From Adiantum capillus-veneris (taxonomy: Eukaryota; Streptophyta; Polypodiopsida; Polypodiales; Pteridaceae), in contig CM043944.1 of NCBI GenBank assembly GCA_014529385.2, forward strand, positions 48,648,768-48,712,767: a stretch of 64,000 nt of DNA, given 5' to 3'. Numbering within the stretch: the stretch's first letter is position 1; each line of letters opens with the position of its first letter. Shown one piece after another: positions 44,983-56,515 of this stretch. A program made the translations under genes and the position numbers. The notes beneath the pieces were generated by a model. That model was not told the DNA's origin. It did no database searches and was given only the letters and a program-made list of their open reading frames with translations.

Positions 44983-45010
44983 ATCTCTCTCTCTCTCTCT
45001 CTCTCTCTCA
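44983..45010. repeat. (CT)n microsatellite
   Basis: Short uninterrupted CT tract ending the left flank of the following triplicated region. Confidence 0.95.
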
Positions 45011-45119
45011 CTTTTGACCACTAGCTACCTCTCTACACCTTTGCACCATAGCCTTCGGGACCATTAGGACTACTACACCTATGTTCTATCACACTGTCAT
45101 GATGTCTAAATTGATTATA

Positions 45120-45266
45120 CATATTGAACTGCTGAAAGAGGCCCAATGAAACCTCGTCTCAACATCTCCAAGCATCAGGCAAGTGCATGATTCACGCTCA
45201 TGAGAAAAGCCACTCTATTTATTTTTTTTTACACATGAAACATGCAATTCCTAGCCTTGTGAAGCG

Positions 45267-45355
<89 letters not shown>

Positions 45356-45469
45356 CGAATACAACCTCATCTCAACATATCTTAACATCAGGCAAGTGCA
45401 TGATTCACACTCATGACAAAAGGCACTCTATATTTCTAAAAAACTACATGGCACGTGTAATTCTTAAAA

Positions 45470-45515
<46 letters not shown>

Positions 45516-46008
45516 ATATAGAGAGAGAGAGAGAGAGAGAGAGCAATCAAGAAAGTTTGTGCCAAAAACTAGCCCGAATATTTTCTATTTTAGAAGAAAC
45601 CCAAGTAATTCCTCATACTACAGTCATAAACGTAGAGCTCATTACCTCATTTGTGTTATTCTAAGAAAGTAATATTGCATGAGACAAGTAAGGCCCCTTG
45701 ACATGTCCACATGTCATGAACTAGACTTTTCCTCTTAATCACGGGCAACATAGCTATCCAAAATGGAGAAGGAAATGGGAGAGCCAATCTATTGCAATGA
45801 GGCAGGAAACTCTGATAACCAATCTACCAAACTTCAAGCTTCCTCTCCTTCTTAATGTATGTAGCCATGATAAAAACATTTTCTAGCACCATAGAGAGAG
45901 ATAAAAGAGTCCAAATGTAACCTCATCTCAACATTCCCTACTATAAAAGAAGGCATTCTGCATTTCAAAAAAAAAACACATGGCACATGCAATTCCTAGC
46001 ATTGTGAG

Positions 46009-46049
<41 letters not shown>

Positions 46050-46230
46050 TAGAGGGGTCAAGAAAATTTGTGACAAAAACTAACCCCAAAATTTTCTATT
46101 TCGAAGGAAACCCAAGTGATTCCTCATATTACAGTGGAAAACGTAGAACTCCTTACCTCATTTACGTTATTCTGAGAAATATTGCATGAGACAAGCAAGA
46201 CCCCTTGAAACTCTTGCTCTTAGCATAGCA
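45120..46230. repeat. Three tandem units, each with a different microsatellite at the same site
   Basis: Units begin at about 45,140, 45,354 and 45,908 with AACCTC.TCTCAACAT. They share GGCACTCTAT, an ACATGGCACATGCAATTCCTAG block and, in the last two, AAGAAA.TTTGTG.CAAAAACTA and CATGAGACAAG.AAG.CCCCTTGA. At the equivalent position unit 1 has (CA)n (45,269-45,353), unit 2 (TA)n(GA)n (45,473-45,542) and unit 3 (GA)n (46,012-46,044). Confidence 0.85.
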
Positions 46231-47060
46231 ATTAAAAAAAATGGAGAGGGAGCTGGGAGAGCCAGTCTATTGCAACGGGGCAAGAAACTCTAATAACCAA
46301 TCTACCAAACTTTAAGATTCCTCTTCTTCTTCATGTAGGTAGCCATGATAGGCACGTTTTGTAGCACAATAGGAAGACCCCATTACAGGGAAGGTTTTGA
46401 ATGTCATACGAGCAATGCTAATAGACTTGCCAATGAGTCTTGATACCTAAGCATACTACTTCAATGTGAATTGGGAGAACCAACCTACAATATTTGGAGA
46501 AGGAATTGGAAAAGCCAATCTACCACATTGGGTGACAAAACCACTCTTACCACACTTGGGTGGTTCAACCTTTCTCTCCTTCTTCATGCAAGAACCCATG
46601 AAAAATCTGTTCTTGATGTCATAGAGAGAACCAGTGATAGGAGATGCTAAATAACCTTCAAGAAGTCTCACAACCGAGTCTTCAACTCCAATGGTGTCAT
46701 TTCATATTCAATTTATCCTATGACGTCTATTAAATTTAATATATCTTACTGCTAGAAGAAGTGGGAGGATGCGTGAAAGGAAAGGTTTGTTAAAGCAATA
46801 GAAAGGATCTATCAACCAAGCCTTGAACTCATGTGCACTCTTTATTCCTTCCTTGGGTATAATACTCCAATTAATATGATGTGTTGAGGGTATTATATGC
46901 TTGCATTTGGAAGTTAGTATAGATAAGGAACTTCCCTACCTTAAGTACACTATTTTAATTAATACTACGATGTATTGAGGATATTTTATGTTTGCATTTG
47001 GGAGTAACTAAAATGATAAAACTTATGCACTCATTATGAACTTAGTGTTTTCTCTGTTGC
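46231..47060. other. No gene recognised; small tandem repeat
   Basis: Contains a two-copy repeat (ATGTGTTGAGGGTATTATATGC at ~46,879 and a diverged copy at ~46,971). The right end (TTTTCTCTGTTGCTTGACAG, 47,047-47,066) could be a splice acceptor for the Helitron gene that follows. Confidence 0.4.
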
Positions 47061-50000
47061 TTGACAGAAGCATTTATGAGCACAAGGGACACATGCCTTT
47101 GTCTTCCTGAATCTTCAAGTCATTCCTCTCATGTGCGTGCACGCCGGAAGGTTGCACAAAATTATCGACGTCAACTCGCTATACAACGTACGATATACTT
47201 GCTAGAGGATGCCTTGCCATGCTCAACAAATGGCCATGGTCATGGTAGGAGTCCCTCCACATTTGTGGAGGGTTCTATCCATGGTGATGTGACTATTCCA
47301 CAAGTTCCTTTGCAAACTGTCATGCAAGGACAAGGACGAAGACAGCACACTCTTTCATGTTTGGATGAGACAAGAAGATATCGTCGACAACAACGGGCAA
47401 GGAAACGCACCTCCAACATAATACAATAGCGCCATCAACATGACGGACACTTTTGCCCTCTCATAGACGCTCAAAATGAGGAACAGGTCCCATATGTTCA
47501 TGACACATCACTTGGAGGAATTGCTTGCATTCTACATGCCTATCCATGTCTACGAGGTGTCCACCCTTCCATGCTACCATTGATACATGTCTCATTGCCT
47601 ACAGATCATACAGGAACCATGTCCTCCTTCTGTGAGTTTTGTGGTGCACGTCTTTGGCCGTGTGAAATGAAGAAGGAAGATACACCATCAATGGGAAAAT
47701 ATTGTTGCAAAGGTGGGAAAATATCCCTCTTTCCTCTTGCAAGACCGCCAGATGTATTGGAGAGGCTACTCACTAATAGTGATGCTTTGAGTAGGTCTTT
47801 CAGAAGAAACATCAGGAGTTACAATAGTGTTATGCCATTTGCATCTCTTGGAGCTACCATTGATGAGACATTGATGGGTAGTTCTGGTGCATATTGCTTT
47901 CGTGTACATGGCCATGTGTACCATCGAATTGGTTCTTTGCTACCACATGAAGTAGGGGCTCCAAAATTTTCACAGATATATGTATATGATACTAAGCATG
48001 AGGTTCGGAATCGTATGAGTGCCTTGGATGGTTTGAATTTCTCCACTCTTGAAGCATTATCAATGATGATGCGATGCGATCATGTAATCCGTATGCGAAT
48101 GCCTTCTATAATGTTGGTAGAATGTTACGTGACAGTCCTGGTGTGGAGATCAAAATGACAATTTGTGAGAATAGAAATACTTCCAGGTAGTACTTGATAC
48201 CTGTTGGCAATGAGGTTGCTGCAATTATGCCAGGTCAAGGGGATGTACAAACCGTTGGCCATCGAGACATTGTGATACATTGTCAAAATGGAAGGCTGCA
48301 AAGGATTTCAAATCTACACAGATCGTACATGCCACTATTGTATGTTCTTCTCTTTCCATGGGGAGAAGATGGATGGCATATCAAGCTTCCTTATGATAAT
48401 GTGCATGGCCCTTTGGATGCCTTGGTTGGTCGACAATGTGTCACTCAAAGAGAGTACTATGCATATCGGCTACAGGTTCGTGTTGATATAGAGTCATGCT
48501 TGCTTCGTGGGGGTCGTTTACTTCAACAATTTATGGTTGATGCATATTGTTCCATTGAGGAATGTCATCTTGCATGGGTTCGTACAAATCAGGAGACGTT
48601 GAGGGCAGAATTGTATGCAGGCTTGGTTGACATGGTGCATTTGTCTGGGAGTGATGGTGTAGTTTGACGGTCTGCAGGTCGAAGAATTGTCTTACCCTCA
48701 TCTTTTATAGGTGGCCCTCGGCACATGTACCAATTGTATCAAGATGCAATGGCAATTGTGCGTGCAAAGGGAAATCCAGACCTATTTATCACATTCACAT
48801 GTAACCCCAAATGGCCAGAAATAAATGAGGCATTACTTCCAGGACAAGTTTCCTATGATCGACCAGACATAACCACAAGGGTTTTCTTCTTGAAACACTC
48901 GAGAATGATGAAGTATATCTTAAAGAAAGATATTTTTGGGAAAGTGGTGGCTTACATGTCTGTCGTGGAGTTCCAAAAGAGAGGCATTCTCATACATTAT
49001 TGATTCTAGATCCTCGATGTAAGCCTCAACCAACATTTGACTATGACAAGATGGTTTGTGCAAAGCTGCCAGATAAAAATCAATTTCCAGTGCTGCATGA
49101 TATCATTGTTAGTTTTAACATTCATGGTCCATGCGGTGAGTTCAATAGTTCATCTCCTTGCATGGTTGATGGCCGATGTATTAGAAAATATCCACGTTCA
49201 TTTTGTGAGCAAACAAGCATGGATAATAATGTCTACCCCATTTATGTGCGACGAAACAATGGCTTCACCGCCAAGGTTAGGGGTTCTACTATTGATAACC
49301 AATGGGTTGTGCCATATAATCCTGTTTTGTCAACACTATTTAGTGCGCATATCAATGTTGAGGTATGCTCGACAATTTCAGCCGTCAAGTATGTCTATAA
49401 GTACATCTACAAGGGGCATGATAGGGCAACTGTAAGATTCCATACATCGGTACGTGATGCAGAAAGGGTGAACATTGATGAGATAGACATGTACACGGAT
49501 GGCCGCTATGTATCTACATGTGAGTCTTGCTGGAGAATGTTTGAATATCCTTTGCACAATGACGCACCAGTTGTTCAGAGATTGAGCGTGCATGTTCTGG
49601 CTGGTCAAATGGTGACTTTTTGAGATAGTCATAGACTTAATGATGTCTTGCAAAGAGATAATGCAGAGAAGACCACTTTGACAGAGTGGTTCACATGCAA
49701 CTTGGAGAATCCTGAAGCAAACGATAGTTTGTACATTGATTTTCCTCAAAAGTGGGTGTGGAATTCGGGTTCCAAGAAATGGACAAAGAGACGTCGTGGG
49801 GACACTATTGGGCGGATGTATTTTGTGCAGCCCTCTGCAGGTGAACGATATTATGTCCATTTGCTTTTGACTATTTGTAAAGGATGTAAATCATTTGAGG
49901 ATCTACGCTCCGCAAATGGTGTATTGTTTCCAACATTCAAAGCAACATGCATTGCAAGGGGTATCTTGGAATATGATGGGGAATGGTTCGGATGCATGGA

Positions 50001-51333
50001 GGAAGCTTGCAGTACACATACAGGCTTGCAATTGAGACATTTGTTTGTGACCATTCTATTGTTTTGTGAACCCTCCTCCCCTCATCTCTTATGGGAAATA
50101 TTTCGACGTTTTTTGTATGAGGACTATCAACACATGTTGGAGATGAGATATGAGTTGTTAGATGGTTGTACACAGGTTGCTGAAGGGTATGCATTGAGAG
50201 ATTTTCATAACATTCTTGGTACTTTTGGACGAAGTTTAGCTGAATTTCCTGGAATTCCAATGCTTGATGAACGCTTTGTGACACGTGATAAAAATAGCTT
50301 GCTTTTCCAAGAGCAATGCCTTGACACAATGCAAGAGCTATCCGTGTCATGTGAAATGGAGTAGAGTCTAAATGAAGATCAAAGGATTTCTTTTGAGGCA
50401 GTATTGCATGGACTGCCTATTGATGGTGGGGCTATTTTTTTCCTAGATGGTCCTGCAGGGACTGGGAAAACTTATTTGTATAATTGTTTGTTGTCACGTG
50501 TGCGTGGAGAAGGAGAAGTTTCATTGGCCATAGCATCTTCTGGTATTTAAGCATTGCTATTGCGAAATGGACGCACTGCACATTCTAGATTCAAGATACC
50601 CTTGGACCTTGATAGTTGTAGCACATGCAATATCCCTGTTCAGGGTCAACTTGCTGAATTGCTTAGAATGTGCAAGTTTATTGTGTGGGATGAGGCTCCT
50701 ATGATGCATCGATATGCCTTCGAAGCTTTGGATAGGTCTTTGCAAGATATCATGTGCTGAACAAATCCATTTGGTGGAAAAGTGTTGCTTCTTGGGAGAG
50801 ATTTCAGACAGATCTTACCATTGGTGTTCCAGGGAGCGCGTGCTGACATTGTTGATGCTACACTTTGTCGATCGCACTTATGGAATCGTGTGAAGATTCT
50901 TAGATTGGCACATAACATGCGTGTGGGAGGTGGTGATGTTGCAAATTCTGCCTATAGAGAATGGCTTATGGATGTAGGAAATGGGACTTTGACAATCGGT
51001 GATGAACAAATGATAGAAATCCCCCGTCACATGGTGCTTTCTTCATCCTCATTGGATGTATTGATAGGTTGCATCTATTGAGAAATTGATAAAGATGTGG
51101 TCCATGCAGAATACTTCAGAGAGCGTGCAATACTTTAGTGCTGACTCTGTGGCAGAAAACTCGATGCAAGATCCTTTCTTATACTCTGTGGAGTTTTTAA
51201 ATAGTCTCACCTTGGGTGGTGGATTTCCAACACATTGTTTGGAGTTGAAAATGAATGCCCCAATAATTCTACTACGAAACATTGATCCAAGTCGAGGTCT
51301 ATGTAATGGGACCCGCTTGGTGTACAAGGAATA
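47061..51333 (+). pseudogene. Helitron RepHel gene (zinc finger, Rep, N-terminal helicase), disabled
   Basis: RepHel proteins nick and unwind DNA for rolling-circle transposition. In order: a basic N-terminus (47,061-47,427); a zinc-finger region C-E-F-C-G-A-R-L-W then YCCKGGK (~47,625-47,715); the helitron-like domain (SGAYCFRVHGHVYHRIGSLL; QRISNLHRSYMPLLYVLLFP; ~47,880-48,360); Rep with DLFITFTCNPKWPEI and EFQKRG (48,780-48,990) and the tyrosine motif AVKYVYKYIYKGHDRA (~49,382); helicase with Walker A GPAGTGKT (~50,449), Walker B IVWDEAP and GGKVLLLGRDFRQILP (~50,773). Lesions include TAG 47,427, frameshifts near 48,080 and 48,975, TGA 49,621, TAG 50,362, TAA ~50,548 and TGA 50,758. Motifs V-VI are missing. 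Confidence 0.9.
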
Positions 51334-51439
51334 AAATCGCTAGCTTTTGGAAAAAGTGTTATAGCTAGCATATATAATATTTTTATTGTACTTTCAAGAC
51401 AAACTTCCCAAGTTCCCCCTCTACTTCTTTGGAAATGGA

Positions 51440-51815
51440 TTGAGGCATCGAAAGTATTGCTTCATGAGCATATATACCAATTTATCAAAGGTCTCATCCT
51501 TACGATAAAGAAAACATATCCAGGTGAAATGATTGGAGTCATCAACTAGTAACATCAAATAAAGGGCACTCTCAAGTGATGGAACCTGCATAGGTACACC
51601 AAGGCTCCAAAATCTTCAAGGCTTACCGAATAGAGTACTTTCATAAAGTCTCTCTATGTTGCTTCCCTCAGATAGCAGAACTACATCATTGCATTGGAAG
51701 TACTTCTCCACAAGTGTGTGCCATTTATAAAGGTCTCACAAGTCTCATCCCTATGGTAAAGAAACCATATCTAGGCGAAACAAATTGAGTCATCAAAGAG
51801 CACCATGAATTACTT
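51440..51815 (-). pseudogene. Ty1/copia integrase core scraps, duplicated
   Basis: On the minus strand LVDDSNHFTWICFLYRKDET then FDKLV (51,560-51,480) matches the integrase core pattern VDD.SR.TW.YFL..KDE. A second diverged copy (FDDSICFA, IWFLYHRDET) sits at 51,805-51,735. The two copies are in the same orientation, ~250 bp apart. Both are fragments with stops. Confidence 0.55.
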
Positions 51816-51945
51816 ATATTGTGCCTACTCGCTCCTCTACTATTTTATTCAATTTGCACTCAGATTCTTCTACTAGATTCTCTCCCAAAGATCTCCCTTT
51901 ACAAAAGTAAAGGTCGGAATTCTAACCCGCGCCTGTCAATCGCAC

Positions 51946-52165
51946 TCAACCACTCCAGCAAGCCTGCCGCATGGCTCACATTGGCAATCTATGCAAAAAA
52001 AAGATATAATGATTTGCCTCCACCCCAAACTCTGAGTGTCCCCTTCTCCCGTCCTCATCCTTGCGCGCATCTAACCACTCCAGCAAGCCCGTCGCCTTGC
52101 TCACTCTCGCCTTTTATGGCGAAAATAAAAAGATATAATGATTTGCCTCCACCCCAAAGCCTTTT
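51946..52165. repeat. Two-copy tandem duplication
   Basis: AACCACTCCAGCAAGCC (51,949 and ~52,074) and AAGATATAATGATTTGCCTC (~51,998 and ~52,131) recur in the same order, giving a ~130-bp period with diverged interiors. Confidence 0.8.
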
Positions 52166-52267
52166 TATTGTCTCACGCACGACGCAAATGATTCGCGTTG
52201 GAGGGTAGACTCAATCACAATAAGTTTTGGACAGATTCTCACAATAATTCCCACATTATGACTTAAC

Positions 52268-52428
52268 GCAACATCATGAGCTTCTGTGAGGGAGGCATGG
52301 CATACCTAGCTAGGTACGCTTGGGGGTAGGGGACCGTCGGCCCGACGGGGGGACCAGTGGTCCCGTGTCCCCAATCGCACCTAGCTAGGTACGTGGTGCC
52401 TCCCAAGCAGAAGCTCATGATGTTATGC
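52268..52428. repeat. T-shaped palindrome: ~50-bp outer arms enclosing two GC-rich inner hairpins
   Basis: The outer arms 52,268-52,318 and 52,379-52,428 are imperfect inverted repeats, including the exact 17-mer AACATCATGAGCTTCTG and its complement and the CTAGCTAGGTA core. The GC-rich middle contains two perfect odd palindromes, CCGTCGGCCCGACGG (52,334-52,348) and GGGACCAGTGGTCCC (52,350-52,364). These are enclosed by GGGGA/TCCCC (52,329-52,333 with 52,368-52,372). Folded, this gives a long stem topped by two side-by-side hairpins. The right arm is also the start of the first unit of the tandem array that follows. Confidence 0.85.
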
Positions 52429-53861
52429 ACTGTATGGAAAAAACACTGAAAAAGTCTCCCTTTTCCTACATGAGGAAATTTCTAAATCTTCTTGTGAATG
52501 GACCCTTTTAAATAGCCAAACAATAGGTTGGCATGAGTGTTAGAAAAAAACCAGGGTCTAGTGTATTTTAACCGGTTGAAATTGTAAAATCCCGGTTAGA
52601 TGCTTGCCTTTAAGAAAACCGGCAAATTTACACATGTTTTAGTTTAATTACCGGCAAAAGCTTCAAATTTTGACCTAAAAACAGGGATAAATTCAAGTTT
52701 CCCCTTGAATTTTGACCTAAAAACTGGGAGAAATTCAAGTTTCCCTCCCAAACAGAAGCTCATGATGTTATGCATTGTATGAAAAGCACTGGAAAAGTCT
52801 CCCTTTTCCTACATGAGAAAATTTCTAAATCTTCTTGTGAATGGACCCTTTTAAATAGCCATACAATAGGTTGGTACAAGTGTTAGAAAAAAACCGAGGT
52901 CTAGTGTATTTGAACCGGTTGAAATTGTAAAATCTTGGTTAGATGTCAAGATTGCCTTTAAGAAAACCAGCGAATTTACACAAGTTTTAGTGTAATTACT
53001 GGCAAAAGCTTCAAATTTTGACCTAAAAACCGGGAGAAATTCAAGTTTCCCTCCCGAGCAGAGCTCATGATGTTATGCATTGTATGAAAAACACTGGAAA
53101 AGTCTCCCTTTTCCTACATGAGAAAATTTCTAAATCTTCTTGTGAATGGACCCTTTTAAATAGCCATACAATAGGTTGGCACCAGTGCTAGAAAAAAACC
53201 GAGGTCTAGTGTATTTTAACTAGTTGAAATTGTAAAATCCCGGCTAGATGTCAAGCTTGCCTTTAAGAAAACTAGCGAATTTACACAAGTTTTAGTGTAA
53301 TTACCGGCAAAAGCTTCAAATTTTGACCTAAAACCGAGAGAAATCCAAGTTTCCCCTTGAATTTTGACCTAAAAACTGGGAGAAATTCAAGTTTCCCTCC
53401 CGAGTAGAAGCTCATGATGTTATGCATTGTATGAAAAACACTGAAAAAGTCTCCCTTTTCCTACATGAGAAAATTTCTAAATCTTCTTGTGAATGGACCC
53501 TTTTAAATATCCATACAATAGGTTGGCACCAGTGTTAGAAAAAAACCGGGGTCTAGTGTATTTTAACCGGTTGAAATTGTAGAATCCCGGTTAGATGTCA
53601 AGCTTGCCTTTAAGAAAACTGGCAAATTTACACAAGTTTTAGTGTAATTACCGGCAAACGCTCCAAATTTTGACCTAAAAACCGGGAGAAATTCAAGTTT
53701 CCCCTTGAATTTTGACCTAAAAGCTGGGAGACCTCCCGAGCATAAGCTCATGATGTTATGCATTGTATGAAAAACAATAGAAAAGTATCCCTTTTCCTAC
53801 ATGAGAAAATTTATAAATCTTCTTGTGAATGAACCCTTTTAAATAGCCATACAATAGGTTG
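52399..53861. repeat. Tandem array, four units of ~305-347 bp plus a partial fifth
   Basis: Units begin with CCTCCC(A/G)AGCAGAAGCTCATG at 52,399, 52,744, 53,049, 53,396 and 53,732. The fifth is cut at GGTTGGCA near 53,861. Each has TCTCCCTTTTCCTACATGAG, AATGGACCCTTTTAAATA, CAATAGGTTGGCA, AACCGGTTGAAATTGTAAAA and a ~43-bp sub-repeat (TTTGACCTAAAAACCGGGAG) in one or two copies, which explains the length differences. No coding frame is conserved across units. Confidence 0.9.
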
Positions 53862-54663
53862 GCAGTTACATGGAATTTCTACAGATGCCTTGTTTGGAGG
53901 CCACTTGGGGGAGAGAGAGAAAGAGAGTTGCCACATCACCCGCTTCCTGCCTTGCATTGGGTGAGAGAGAGAGCAAGAGATAGAATGCGCACATGCTTCA
54001 TGCCGGCCGTTTGCAGCGTAGTAGAATCTTCACTGACCGAATTGGGGCTTTTGTGCACATGCACCGGTGGTTGAGGCTTCACCGGCCACTGTCCACCCCG
54101 CCTCTCTGCGCACATGCACCCCAGAGTCAACTTCATTTTCGTCAACCAGGGTCCGGCCCTCAGAAACAACAGTATGCAGTTACACAGTACATGCAGTTAC
54201 ACAATATTAATGCGCAGCAACATGAATACCTCAAGTTATTGGTGATTTGCAATTTAGCCGAGCTTCGACATCTTCAAGTAAATAACCAGAGACCCTAAGA
54301 GTGTTTACATGTCTCAATTAGAGAGCGCGCGAATCCAGGGTCGTCATCTCCAAATAATCTGTGTCGAGGGTCTTGTCTCATGTGCTCGAGAGGAAGAAGG
54401 GGGGCTGGGAGGGGCTACCTTCCGTGGTGGTTCCGAGGGTTGTGAAGCTTCTGATGCGCTGAAGAAGGTGTCGCGTGTCTGTCTCTATGGCGACCACATC
54501 TTGCTGAGTAGGAAACGTGCGGGTCGCCCCTACGCAGGCGATGGTTGCTGGGGCTGTGTTTGCACATCAGGGGCTGTGTCGAGGGGGGCAGTCTTGCAGG
54601 GCACGATGAAAGATGGACAAAGACGACACACAATACACAGAGACGGAGGAGGCAGCAGGAGTT

Positions 54664-54758
<95 letters not shown>

Positions 54759-55887
54759 TACCTCCAGTCGCACACACAGCTACACCTCGACTAATATGAT
54801 TACCCTCTCCCTCTCCCTCTCTCACGCACAGACGTCAATTTCTCTTCTTCTTCACTCTCTCTATCTCACTCTCACACGCCGCGGACTCGACTGATATGAT
54901 TACCCTCCTTGAGATTGAGATCTTCTCACGCGCTTGCCTTGAGGGTAGCTCTCCAGCGTCGTAGCCTTGAGGGCAGCGCATGTACGGTGGGCAGTCCATT
55001 AAACGTAGCCATCAACTCAGCTAGACGTCTCTAAGCCATCAACTCAACGCTTGACCCATTTTTTTTTTTGAAAAACCAAACCCCTCCAGCATGCGACACG
55101 TGGAGGGGCTCAAAGAGCTTGAAAATCTGAAGCTGCATAATAGAAGTATAGAAGTTGCAATAGTGAGGAGATCTTGCATGCTATAACATAAGACATTCAT
55201 ATTAGTATACATATTGTTGGTTCTTTCTTAAGATATGCCAAACTTGAGAAATATATTCCTAAAACAACAAACCCTTGATCGTAAACATGGCATGGTCACC
55301 CAATCCGTCACTCGGTGAGTATGATCAAACTGCTCCCAAGACTACCGAAGATCTCTAAGATTATTTTGTCGCATTCAACTAACAAAATCCAATCCAGATG
55401 TAGGTCCAACGGTAAATATCTTGAACACAAAGCACCTCTTCCCTTTCGCTCCTTGCTTAGGAAACCTGCTTCTATGAAAAAATCATATGTGCAATCCCTT
55501 TTTAGCCACAACAAGGAGTCCACACCGATTCTCTCTTTTCTTGGACCATTTCTTGTTGCGGCCATGGACTTTTGAAACATGTATTACAAAGTTAAGCTAC
55601 TTTGAAATAATATGCACAAACAAAAGAAATAAGTAATCATCCTCACCAACTTTCCTCCTCTAAGGGACCCATTGCCTCAGCAACATTTAGAAACTCTTGC
55701 TCACTAAGTAAATGGCTAGATCCCCCCTCTTGCATCAAAGTTGTTGTCACAATTTATTTTACCACACACATTTGTACCTTTTGTATGCCCGCATGTCTAT
55801 CTACATTGAGAACTCGTGCAACCATTTCTTTGGTTGTATCAGTGAACCCTTTTGATGTACCATTCCTCATGTGAGCCCCCCTCTCCC

Positions 55888-55888
<1 letters not shown>
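53862..55888. other. No gene recognised; contains (GA)n 54,668-54,754
   Basis: GC-richer to ~55.0 kb, with a ~86-bp GA tract. CGACTGATATGATTACCCTC recurs at ~54,787 and ~54,888. Frames here (for example 54,309-54,794) have no family motifs and their ends are repeat-coded. Some frames at 55.3-55.6 kb are open on both strands but unrecognised. Confidence 0.45.
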
Positions 55889-55942
<54 letters not shown>

Positions 55943-55981
55943 AGTGAGTGAGTGAGAACCATCCGTACCCTGTCCGCCCTC

Positions 55982-56034
<53 letters not shown>

Positions 56035-56130
56035 ATGGGAACCTTTCGTACCCTGCCCCCCCCTCTCTCTCTTTCTCTCTCTCTCTCTGGGAAGCGCCTC
56101 CCCTCTCCCCCTCTCTCTCTCTCTCTCTCT
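55889..56130. repeat. (TG)n and (CT)n tracts in a small tandem duplication
   Basis: (TG)n 55,889-55,940 and 55,988-56,032 are each followed by a similar ~30-bp phrase containing CGTACCCTG.CC and then CT-rich sequence. The two units are ~100 bp apart. Confidence 0.9.
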
Positions 56131-56234
56131 CTCTCTTCCCACCCCCTTCCCCCATGAGAACTGGCCCTCCTCCCTCTCTCTCCTCCCCCATCCCCCTGAG
56201 AGTTTCCCCTCCCGCCTCCCATGGCCCCCCATGA

Positions 56235-56515
56235 GACCGTGTCAATGTGGCACATCACATGGATTGCGAGCAACTTGTACTCCAAGTGGCATGCCACGTG
56301 GATTGCCATGCAGTCCGTGGTGACCTACATGGCATACCACGCAGGTGCCACAATTACATGGCACTTGGATGGCACGCCATGCAGACCACATGGTAGTCCA
56401 CGTGGCATGCCTAGTGGATTACGGGTCCTTCGTAATCCATGTGGCGTGCTATGTGGAGTATAGGTCTCGCACAGTCCACGTGGCATGCCATCTGGACAAG
56501 GGATCCCCCGGGGGG
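56235..56515. repeat. Degenerate CACGTGGCATGCCA minisatellite
   Basis: Words of the form CA(C/T)GTGGCATGCCA(C/T)GTGGAT or TGGCA..CCACG recur at least seven times (for example ~56,288, 56,330, 56,399, 56,447, 56,478). Most units are palindrome-rich and include CACGTG or GCATGC. Long frames across the region on both strands result from this repeat. Confidence 0.7.

Noticed and set aside
46861-46925. AGTATAGA at 46,916-46,923 read on the minus strand as a Helitron 5' end (TCTATACT after A)
   Set aside because: It lies inside a two-copy local tandem repeat whose other copy lacks the motif, and the usual following sequence is absent. It also does not fit the inversion model, so I do not use it to delimit the element.
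48194-48667. Independent 157-residue gene
   Set aside because: It is the continuation of the Helitron RepHel after a frameshift (QRISNLHRSYMPLLYVLLFP is a helitron-like-domain motif).
55754-56323. Three overlapping frames of 121-163 residues on the minus strand and others on the plus strand
   Set aside because: All are translations of the TG, CT and GA tracts at 55.9-56.1 kb.
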